Below, one piece after another: positions 6,376 to 11,210 of a stretch of 11,210 bases of DNA. Each line of letters starts with the position of its first letter. Positions within the stretch are counted from its first letter, which is position 1. The stretch is from an archaeon (GTDB lineage Archaea > Nanobdellota > Nanobdellia > SCGC-AAA011-G17 > GW2011-AR18), in assembly GCA_023245565.1 (NCBI GenBank), contig JAHFKB010000004.1, positions 30,109 to 41,318 on the forward strand, read 5' to 3'. The notes below the pieces were generated by a model. It did no database searches. It was not told the DNA's origin and saw only the letters and a program-made list of their open reading frames with translations. A program made the translations under genes and the position numbers.

Positions 6376-6888
6376 TTAAGCTTTTATTTTTTCTAATTCT
6401 TCTTCTAGGTCTTTGACAATCTTTTTTATTTTTGCTACATTCTTATCTTTATCTTCAGGTTCTAGAAGTGTTCCACATTCAGCACACATAAATTGATGTT
6501 CCATTGCATTTTCTATTGTAAGACGCATGCATTTATTTGGGCATGTATAGAAATTATTTGAATCTTCTCTATCAAATTGTTTTTTTAAAATATTTATTTT
6601 ATTTTGTTTTAATTGTAATACTGTATCTTCAATTTGTTTTTTATTTAATGTAAAAAAATAAATATACCAGCCCTTTTTCCTATCTTTTTTCCTTGTAGAA
6701 TTGATTAAATTATATTGTTCAAACTTGTAGATAATATTTCTTATTTGATTTATAGTTAGTTTAAGTTTTTCAGCAATAGTGAATTCATTTACGTTTTCCT
6801 TATCCTTGAGTATCTTATAAGCTAAAACTCCTTCTTTACTTGCTATTTCAAATATAGTATCTTCTATTAATTTTTGTGATATTTTCAT
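6376..6888 (-). CDS. tfe: Transcription initiation factor E subunit alpha (TFE alpha)
   Basis: This 170-residue protein has the TFE/TFIIE-alpha architecture: an N-terminal extended winged helix (about 1-95, including F-T-I-A-E-K-L-K-L-T-I-N-Q-I-R-N-I-I-Y-K and a wing with K-K-G-W-Y-I-Y), a linker helix, then a zinc ribbon with C116-P-N-K-C120 and C135-A-E-C138 around the family phrase L-T-I-E-N-A-M-E. A charged coiled-coil tail follows. TFE helps TBP and TFB open the promoter and stabilises the transcription bubble with RNA polymerase. The first cysteine pair is C-x3-C rather than C-x2-C, with total length unchanged, so zinc binding is probably kept. The promoter is unusual: the TATA lies about 36 bases upstream and is flanked by direct repeats. 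Confidence 0.93.
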   Translation of the reverse strand: MKISQKLIEDTIFEIASKEGVLAYKILKDKENVNEFTIAEKLKLTINQIRNIIYKFEQYNLINSTRKKDRKKGWYIYFFTLNKKQIEDTVLQLKQNKINILKKQFDREDSNNFYTCPNKCMRLTIENAMEHQFMCAECGTLLEPEDKDKNVAKIKKIVKDLEEELEKIKA

Positions 6889-6901
6889 CTCTGACCAATG
6901 G

Positions 6902-6950
6902 TTTATTTTGGGGAGTTAAATTTATAAAACTTGCTTTATTTTGGAGTTAA
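6902..6950 (-). promoter_or_regulatory. tfe: TFE promoter: TATA box between two direct repeats
   Basis: On the plus strand, TTTATTTTGGGGAGTTAA (6902-6919) and TTTATTTTGGAGTTAA (6935-6950) are near-identical direct repeats, differing by two G. Between them lies TTTATAAA (6921-6928), centred about 36 bases before the TFE ATG, so the message probably has a leader of about 10 bases. The repeats look like paired operator sites bracketing the TATA element. Confidence 0.5.
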
Positions 6951-7016
6951 TTGTCAATTTTACTACACTTGAATAATAAGAAAACTTTTTAACCATTATA
7001 AATTAATTATTACTTA

Positions 7017-7022
7017 GGGTGA
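7017..7022 (+). promoter_or_regulatory. Shine-Dalgarno site of the coiled-coil gene pair
   Basis: GGGTGA lies 5 bases before the ATG at 7028 and is complementary to the usual archaeal 16S rRNA 3' end. It is one of few clear ribosome binding sites in a window dominated by leaderless starts. A T-rich TATA-like stretch at 6986-6994 would place the start of transcription just ahead of it. Confidence 0.6.
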
Positions 7023-7027
7023 ATTAA

Positions 7028-7582
7028 ATGGGTTTATTTGGTATTGGTAAGAAAAAGGATGATAAACAACATTTAGATGCTGCTCCTTCTCCTGTTATGG
7101 GTATGCCAAGTGCAAATATGCCTGAATTTCCTAGTTTAGAAGATGAAGAAGTTGCTGAGTTTCCTAAATATGAACCAACTTTAGCTGATATAAAGAAAGA
7201 AATTGGTAAAGATGGAGATGAAGATTTTGGAGTTCCTATAAGAAATAGGTCTATGGATAAAAAAATATCAGACCTTCCTTCAAGATTTGATGATTTAGGT
7301 GACATAAATATCCCAGATACTAAAATTGAAGAACCTTTACCTAAAAGAAGTATTTCTAGTGTAAGTGAAGGTAAACCTTTGTTTGTTAAAATTGATAATT
7401 ATAAAGATGCAATACATACCATAGACTCACTTAAAGTAAAACTTGAAGATGCTGAAGAAGTTCTTAAAGCATTTGAAGATATAAAATTACAAGAAGATGA
7501 AAAACTTCAATCTTGGAAAAAAGATCTTCAAAATATGAAAGATAAATTAGCTTCTATTGATAAAGATTTATTTGAGGTTTAG
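7028..7582 (+). CDS. Coiled-coil protein with disordered N-terminus, 184 residues
   Basis: Family not recognised by name, though similar chains occur, to my recollection, in Woesearchaeota and Pacearchaeota. The N-terminus M-G-L-F-G-I-G-K-K-K is followed by an acidic, Pro/Asp/Glu-rich and probably disordered region (about 15-115). A compact C-terminal domain (about 117-184) begins P-L-F-V-K-I-D-N-Y-K-D and continues as a long amphipathic helix pair (L-K-V-K-L-E-D-A-E-E-V-L-K-A, then W-K-K-D-L-Q-N-M-K-D-K-L) ending I-D-K-D-L-F-E-V. There is no signal peptide or membrane span. It is translated from a Shine-Dalgarno site, and its stop TAG touches the ATG of the next gene, so the pair probably forms a complex. 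A scaffold or cytoskeletal-type role is only a guess. Confidence 0.8.
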   Translation: MGLFGIGKKKDDKQHLDAAPSPVMGMPSANMPEFPSLEDEEVAEFPKYEPTLADIKKEIGKDGDEDFGVPIRNRSMDKKISDLPSRFDDLGDINIPDTKIEEPLPKRSISSVSEGKPLFVKIDNYKDAIHTIDSLKVKLEDAEEVLKAFEDIKLQEDEKLQSWKKDLQNMKDKLASIDKDLFEV

Positions 7583-8002
7583 ATGCCTAAGAAAAAAATA
7601 AAATCTCATCAAAGTTTTAATAAAAAAGTAGATCATGAATCAGATGAACCAGTTCATGTTATGTTTAATACTCCTTTAGAATTTAGGAAAACATTGATTG
7701 GAGCACAATTAGATACAGCAAAAATGTTAGGAACTTATGCAGAACTTAAAAGTGTTAGAGAAAATAAATTAATATTAGTTCAAAACTTTTATACTATTTA
7801 TAGTAATATTAGAAAACTTCTTACTAATTTAGAAAAAAGATTACCAGATATTAAAGAAGACAAAACTTTAGTTAAAGAACAAGTTATTACTTCAGTTAAA
7901 AATATTGAAAAACCAAAATCTGAAGAATTAATTTCTAATAGTGAAATAGAAAAATTAAAAGCTGAATTAGCTGGTATTGAGAAAAGATTAGGAGAACTTT
8001 AA
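7583..8002 (+). CDS. Helical protein, partner of the preceding gene, 139 residues
   Basis: Not recognised. A lysine-rich start (M-P-K-K-K-I-K-S) is followed by a helical domain (about 25-92: P-V-H-V-M-F-N-T-P-L-E-F-R-K-T-L-I-G-A, then L-V-Q-N-F-Y-T-I-Y-S-N-I-R-K-L-L). A polar linker and a C-terminal coiled coil (about 118-138, I-E-K-L-K-A-E-L-A-G-I-E-K-R-L) complete it. The ATG follows the previous TAG with no gap, and a GAGGT ribosome binding site (7574-7578) lies inside the previous gene's last codons, so translation is coupled. The 3' end overlaps the convergent DUF192 gene by 15 bases. Confidence 0.8.
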   Translation: MPKKKIKSHQSFNKKVDHESDEPVHVMFNTPLEFRKTLIGAQLDTAKMLGTYAELKSVRENKLILVQNFYTIYSNIRKLLTNLEKRLPDIKEDKTLVKEQVITSVKNIEKPKSEELISNSEIEKLKAELAGIEKRLGEL

Positions 8003-8311
8003 TTTTTCGCCTAATTTAATATTCTTTGAATCTTTTAATTCTAAAATATATTTAGATTTTATTCCCTTAATAAAGGAGGTAAATGGTTTTATATTTTTTT
8101 TAATTTTTATAACTTTTTTATTTTTATCTAAATAAATTATATCTATTTTTAAAAAAACAAAAAACATATGCAATGATATTGAGGTTTCTATTTTAAATTC
8201 AAATAATAATCCATCATTTTTTGGAAATTGAAACATTAGACCTAAAGATTGTGAAAGTAAGGTATTGCATTTAGTAACTTTAAATGTATTATTTATAGAT
8301 TTAATTAGCAT
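7988..8311 (-). CDS. DUF192-family protein
   Basis: This 107-residue protein matches the DUF192 pattern along its length: the early S-L-G-L-M-F motif (22-27), D-G-L-L-F-E-F (33-39), L-H-M-F-F-V-F-L-K-I-D-I-I-Y-L-D (47-62, the region that in bacterial members reads W-M-K-N-T-x-I-P-L-D), V-I-K-I-K at 67-71 and the end Y-I-L-E-L-K-D. The molecular function of the family is not established; members are often single-domain, with or without a signal peptide. None is visible here, so it is probably cytoplasmic. It converges on, and overlaps by 15 bases, the end of the coiled-coil pair. A TATA-like element (minus strand, 8336-8327) precedes the start. Confidence 0.8.
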   Translation of the reverse strand: MLIKSINNTFKVTKCNTLLSQSLGLMFQFPKNDGLLFEFKIETSISLHMFFVFLKIDIIYLDKNKKVIKIKKNIKPFTSFIKGIKSKYILELKDSKNIKLGEKLKFS

Positions 8312-8326
8312 ATTATATTATAAATC

Positions 8327-8336
8327 TTTATATTAA
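8327..8336 (-). promoter_or_regulatory. TATA-like element of the DUF192 gene
   Basis: TTAATATAAA-type sequence on the minus strand lies about 21-25 bases before the ATG at 8311. The 105-base divergent gap (8312-8416) holds this promoter and the endonuclease promoter, and nothing else that I can identify. Confidence 0.4.
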
Positions 8337-8386
8337 AAAACATATTCTTTATTTTTTGAAATGTTTACGGATAATTTCCAATAATC

Positions 8387-8394
8387 TTTATATA
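8387..8394 (+). promoter_or_regulatory. TATA box of the homing endonuclease / aIF2 gamma unit
   Basis: TTTATATA, in the recurring context AATCTTTATA, is centred about 26 bases before the ATG at 8417. Since no convincing promoter precedes the aIF2 gamma ATG at 9722, this is probably also the aIF2 gamma promoter. Confidence 0.6.
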
Positions 8395-8416
8395 CTTATT
8401 ATTCCTATATTTTAAA

Positions 8417-9796
8417 ATGAATATTTATCTAAAGTATTTAATTAATGGTAGATTTAGATTTTATATAATTGATAATTATAGGCATATGCTATTCAAAAAA
8501 TTAAAATTTAAATATGGGACTTGGTTGAGTGTTGCTGAACATATTGGAATTGGAATGAGACATTTATTTGGTTTTAGAAGAGGATGGGAATTAAGGAATA
8601 AAAGAAAAACTCTTTTTTTAATTAATTATGAAGTCTTAATAAAAATTTCTAAGATTTTAAAAATAAAATTGACATATTTAGAAAAGAACATAATTTATGT
8701 TAAGCAGGGACAAACCGGTAGGACTTTTAAAGTTAATTTTCCATTAAAAATTGATTTAAAAAAAATTAAAACAAATTCTGTAGAAGCCCTACTTTTTGAT
8801 TATAAAACTTTTATAGATTTTATATTAAAATTAAATAGAGAATATTATAATTTTAATGAAAGTAATAAAATTATTTCAATAAAGCCTATTGTTTTAGATC
8901 AATATCTAAAAGAACTGGTTTCTCGAGGTTTATCACCCTCTTTTTTTAATAATAAATTAAGATATAGAATTCCTGGAACCAATAAAATTAAAGAAATTTA
9001 TATTCCACCTGAGATTTTTTTAGATTCTAATTTTATAAAACAATTTGGTAAATGGGTTGGTGATAGGTGTGGTGGCCCTAGAAAAATTGGAGTTGCAAAT
9101 AAAAATTTTACTTTTGTTAATGAATTTAAAGAATTTCTTTCTAAATCTTTAAAGCAGGATAATTTTAACTTTTATTTAACTTGTAACTCTAAATTTATTC
9201 CAAATAAAAAACTTAAAAATTTAGTTAAAAATAACTTTGTAATTTCTAAAACTCAGTATGGCGATTATGCTTTTAGGATAGAAATCTCAAATGCTTTTTT
9301 AAGAAGAGAGATTTTTGATCATTTAGAAAATAACCTTATTGAATACCTATTAAATTCTCCTAAAAATGTTAGATATGCTTATTATGCTGGATTAATAGAA
9401 GCTGAAGGTTCAATTAATAAAGATAATACAATTACAATAGCTTTTGGGGCCAATCTTTATAATGATAGACCTTATTCTGATCTTCAGAATGTTTTGAAGA
9501 AAGCTGCAAAACTCTATTTTCTATTAAATCTTGATGGTTTTAATCCAACATTATCTAGAAAAGTTTCTAATACAGAGAATACTAAAATCATTAAATATGA
9601 TCTTAATTTGCTCACTAATTCTTCAGTTAGAAAAGAACAAGTTAAGTTTATAAATAATACAATCGGTCTTTTTTTGACTCATGAAGATAAAGTCAAGAAA
9701 TTAAAAAATTTGACTGAAAATATGGACAAGAAAAAAAATAAAATTGAAGGATTTCAACAGCCAGTAGTTAACGTGGGTATGGTTGGACTTAATTAA
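8417..9796 (+). CDS. LAGLIDADG homing endonuclease, fused in frame to the first codons of aIF2 gamma
   Basis: The 459-codon frame encodes a two-motif LAGLIDADG endonuclease. Motif 1 is I-K-Q-F-G-K-W-V-G-D-R (207-217) and motif 2 is Y-Y-A-G-L-I-E-A-E-G-S-I (322-333); Asp216 and Glu330 are the likely metal-binding acids. Residues about 35-120 look like a helix-turn-helix DNA-binding region (W-L-S-V-A-E-H-I-G-I-G, then V-L-I-K-I-S-K-I-L-K-I). There are no intein splicing blocks. The endonuclease part seems to end near residue 435; residues 436-457 are the N-terminus of aIF2 gamma, followed by L-N and a stop created by the 29-base insert. It has its own leaderless promoter. Such enzymes cut a cognate allele lacking the element and spread by repair; the nearby interruption in aIF2 gamma is the obvious candidate site, by inference. 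Confidence 0.88.
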   Translation: MNIYLKYLINGRFRFYIIDNYRHMLFKKLKFKYGTWLSVAEHIGIGMRHLFGFRRGWELRNKRKTLFLINYEVLIKISKILKIKLTYLEKNIIYVKQGQTGRTFKVNFPLKIDLKKIKTNSVEALLFDYKTFIDFILKLNREYYNFNESNKIISIKPIVLDQYLKELVSRGLSPSFFNNKLRYRIPGTNKIKEIYIPPEIFLDSNFIKQFGKWVGDRCGGPRKIGVANKNFTFVNEFKEFLSKSLKQDNFNFYLTCNSKFIPNKKLKNLVKNNFVISKTQYGDYAFRIEISNAFLRREIFDHLENNLIEYLLNSPKNVRYAYYAGLIEAEGSINKDNTITIAFGANLYNDRPYSDLQNVLKKAAKLYFLLNLDGFNPTLSRKVSNTENTKIIKYDLNLLTNSSVRKEQVKFINNTIGLFLTHEDKVKKLKNLTENMDKKKNKIEGFQQPVVNVGMVGLN

Positions 9797-10983
9797 GTTT
9801 TGACTTAATAACCAAAGACGTAGACCACGGTAAAACTACTATGTTGCAAAGACTTAGTGGAAAGTGGACAGATACACATAGTGAAGAAGTTAAAAGAGGA
9901 ATTACTATTAAATTAGGTTATGCAGATGTTACTTTTTATAATTGTAAAGACCATGGATATTCTAAGGAAAAAAAATGTGATCTTTGTGAGAAACAAAGAA
10001 CTATTAGTTTTGTAGATGCTCCTGGACATGAAACTTTAATGGCAACGATGTTAAGCGGAAGTGCTATTATGGATGGGGCTTTATTATTAGTTGCTGCTAA
10101 TGAAGAATGTCCTCAACCACAAACTAAAGAACATTTAATGGCTTTAGAAATTGTTGGTTTGAAAAATGTAATTATTATTCAAAATAAAATTGATTTAGTA
10201 AATAGAGAAGATGCATTAAAAAATTATAATCAAATAAAAGAATTTGTTAAAGGTACAATTGCTGAAAATGCATTAATAATTCCTGTATCTGCTAAATATG
10301 ATATTAATATTAATTATATTATTCAAGCTATAGAAGAAATTGTTAAAACCCCCAATAGAGATTCAGATAAAGAACCTTTAATGTTTGTTGCTAGAAGTTT
10401 TGATGTAAATAAACCTGGTGTAGATATTAATATTTTAGTTGGTGGAATTTTAGGAGGATCATTAAAATCTGGAGTTTTAAAAATTGCAGATCTTATAGAC
10501 ATTGGTCCTGGAAGATTAATTCAAGAAAAAGGTTTAGAAAAATGGATTCCTTTAACTACTGAAATTGCTACTTTAATTACAGGTGGGAATTCTGTTGAAA
10601 GTGTTGGGCCTGGAGGATCTATTGCTTTACAAACTAAATTAGATCCTGCAATTGTAAAATCAGATCAACTTGCTGGAAGTGTTGTTAGTTTAGTTGGAAA
10701 ATTGCCTCCTGTTTGGACTGAATTGAAAATTGAACCACATTTACTTGATTATGTTATTGGAATTAAAGAAGAAATAAAAGTTGAGGCTATAAAAAAAGGA
10801 GAACCTTTAATGTTAAATGTTAATGCTATGACTACTGCTGGTATAGTTGTTAATTTAGAGAAAAATAAAATTCATATTAAACTTAAAAGACCAGTATGTG
10901 CAGAAATAGGAAGTAAAATTGCTATTTCTAGAAGAATGGGAACTAGATGGAGATTAGTTGGCTGGGCTTTTGTTAAAAAATAA
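9722..10983 (+). CDS. eif2g: Translation initiation factor aIF2 subunit gamma, interrupted at the GTP-binding loop by 29 bases
   Basis: aIF2 gamma is the GTPase that, with alpha and beta, brings initiator Met-tRNA to the small ribosomal subunit. ATG at 9722 gives 22 residues ending P-V-V-N-V-G-M-V-G, then the frame hits TAA at 9794-9796. Joining 9788 to 9818 gives G-H-V-D-H-G-K-T-T (G1, residues 22-30) and a 410-residue protein, the usual family length. In that numbering: G2 Thr in G-I-T-I-K near 52; zinc site C65-x2-H68...C76-x2-C79 (His in place of the usual second Cys); D-A-P-G-H at 89-93; N-K-I-D at 145-148; S-A-K at 180-182; then beta-barrel domains 2 and 3 to the end. Without joining, the downstream frame opens only at 9793 and its first ATG is 9841, beyond the P-loop, giving a dead G domain. 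The rest of the gene shows no decay. Confidence 0.9.
9789..9817 (+). other. 29-base interruption of the aIF2 gamma P-loop (candidate mini-intron or bypass element)
   Basis: The coding sequence reads GTT-GGA-C, then 29 extra bases, then AC-GTA-GAC-CAC-GGT. Removing 9789-9817 rebuilds the CAC codon for the invariant His of GHVDHGKT and restores frame (29 leaves remainder 2, the shift needed). The insert contains the stop TAA (9794-9796) and a perfect 7-bp stem ATTAAGT (9792-9798) / ACTTAAT (9803-9809) with loop TTTG. GACTTAAT occurs as a direct repeat (9786-9793 and 9802-9809). It does not fit a canonical bulge-helix-bulge intron. Whether it is removed, skipped or inactivating cannot be told from sequence. 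Confidence 0.75.
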
Positions 10984-10984
10984 A

Positions 10985-11147
10985 ATGTTAATAAGAAAAG
11001 CAACACTTGATGATTTTGATTATCTTTATTCTTTGGGTTTGAATACTCCTCAACTAAAAGTCAGTGTTACAGAAGATTTTATGGATCCTGAAGAAAAAAG
11101 GAATGGCTCTTGGACATGAATGTGTGTGGATGGATAAAGAATTGTAG
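10985..11147 (+). pseudogene. Remnant of a GNAT-family N-acetyltransferase gene
   Basis: ATG at 10985 opens M-L-I-R-K-A-T-L-D-D-F-D-Y-L-Y, a typical GNAT N-terminus, but stops after 44 codons (TGA 11117-11119). In the next frame, 11103-11147 reads M-A-L-G-H-E-C-V-W-M-D-K-E-L then TAG, which looks like a GNAT C-terminus (V-W-M-D-K-x-L). The whole acetyl-CoA-binding centre (R/Q-x-x-G-x-G/A region) is missing. The simplest reading is a large internal deletion with a frameshift. It starts two bases after the aIF2 gamma stop, so it was probably the distal gene of that operon. Confidence 0.6.
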
Positions 11148-11152
11148 TTAAG

Positions 11153-11160
11153 TATTTAAG
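11153..11160 (+). promoter_or_regulatory. TATA box before the right-edge gene
   Basis: TATTTAAG is centred about 26 bases before the ATG at 11182, matching the leaderless spacing of the other genes. Confidence 0.5.
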
Positions 11161-11181
11161 TTAATTATCTATTATATTTAT

Positions 11182-11210
11182 ATGATAAAAATAAGAGGTT
11201 TATTATTTGT
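11182..11210 (+). CDS. Start of an unidentified gene (cut by window edge)
   Basis: ATG at 11182 opens M-I-K-I-R-G-L-L-F and runs off the window. It is called only because a TATA element sits at the spacing seen for the other leaderless genes here. Nine codons are too few for any functional statement. Confidence 0.4.

Noticed and set aside
7024..7305. Minus-strand ORF of 93 codons
   Set aside because: Antisense to the well-supported coiled-coil gene; its serine-rich product mirrors the Asp/Glu/Lys-rich coding strand.
8417..9796. Intein in aIF2 gamma
   Set aside because: The endonuclease lies before the aIF2 gamma start rather than within it, and no N-terminal Cys/Ser block or C-terminal His-Asn block is present.
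9788..9800. Simple -1 frameshift from the first to the second aIF2 gamma frame
   Set aside because: The frames overlap only at 9793-9796, no slippery heptamer is present, and the product would carry about ten extra residues inside the P-loop.
9785..9819. T4-style ribosomal bypass with matched take-off and landing codons
   Set aside because: Not excluded, but no GGN landing codon in the downstream frame matches the GGA take-off candidate, so the standard form of the mechanism is not supported.
9786..9822. Canonical bulge-helix-bulge archaeal intron for the 29-base insert
   Set aside because: With cuts after 9788 and 9817, the four central pairs (9790-9793 with 9819-9822) would be T-A, A-T, A-G and T-C, so only two form, and outer pairs next to the bulge fail. 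Other junctions keeping one residue between G and V give Asp or Leu instead of the invariant His.

Overview
The window looks like a piece of an AT-rich archaeal genome. It carries an archaeal histone, ribosomal protein L15e, transcription factor E alpha and the GTPase subunit of initiation factor 2 (aIF2 gamma). Genes are tightly packed, several proteins are short, and most genes have a TATA element about 25-29 bases before the ATG, which implies leaderless transcripts. Together with small membrane proteins of a type I associate with Woesearchaeota and Pacearchaeota, this points to a DPANN archaeon. That placement is an inference; no rRNA is present.

Layout. Bases 1-2953 (minus strand) hold a two-gene unit: a DHH-family phosphoesterase followed, with an ATGA overlap, by a large exported transglutaminase-like protein that runs off the left edge. 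Bases 2954-2990 are a compact divergent promoter. Rightward follow a small membrane protein, the histone and a 36-residue membrane peptide. A 94-residue unknown protein and L15e lie on the minus strand. From 4621 to 6372, rightward, come a cysteine-free glutaredoxin-like protein, a 57-residue membrane protein overlapping or abutting an M50 (site-2 type) membrane protease, and an unknown 153-residue protein whose frame stays open for 49 codons past its stop. TFE alpha (minus) and a pair of coiled-coil proteins (plus) diverge around 6889-7027. A DUF192 protein (minus) overlaps the end of that pair.

The most remarkable part is 8417-10983. A LAGLIDADG homing endonuclease gene with its own leaderless promoter runs, in the same reading frame and without a stop, into the first 22 codons of aIF2 gamma. 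The aIF2 gamma gene is then broken inside the codon for the invariant histidine of its GTP-binding loop by 29 extra bases containing an in-frame stop and a perfect 7-bp hairpin. Removing exactly these 29 bases restores G-H-V-D-H-G-K-T-T and a full-length 410-residue factor. The rest of the gene is intact and has no start codon able to include the GTP-binding loop. aIF2 gamma should be essential, so the sequence suggests some way of skipping or removing the 29 bases (RNA processing or ribosomal bypassing), or else a strain-level or assembly artefact. A homing endonuclease beside a short non-coding interruption in a conserved gene recalls the phage T4 gene 60 bypass and its neighbouring endonuclease.

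Downstream of aIF2 gamma is the collapsed remnant of a GNAT acetyltransferase gene, then a promoter and the first codons of another gene at the right edge. No tRNA, rRNA, CRISPR array or insertion sequence was seen.
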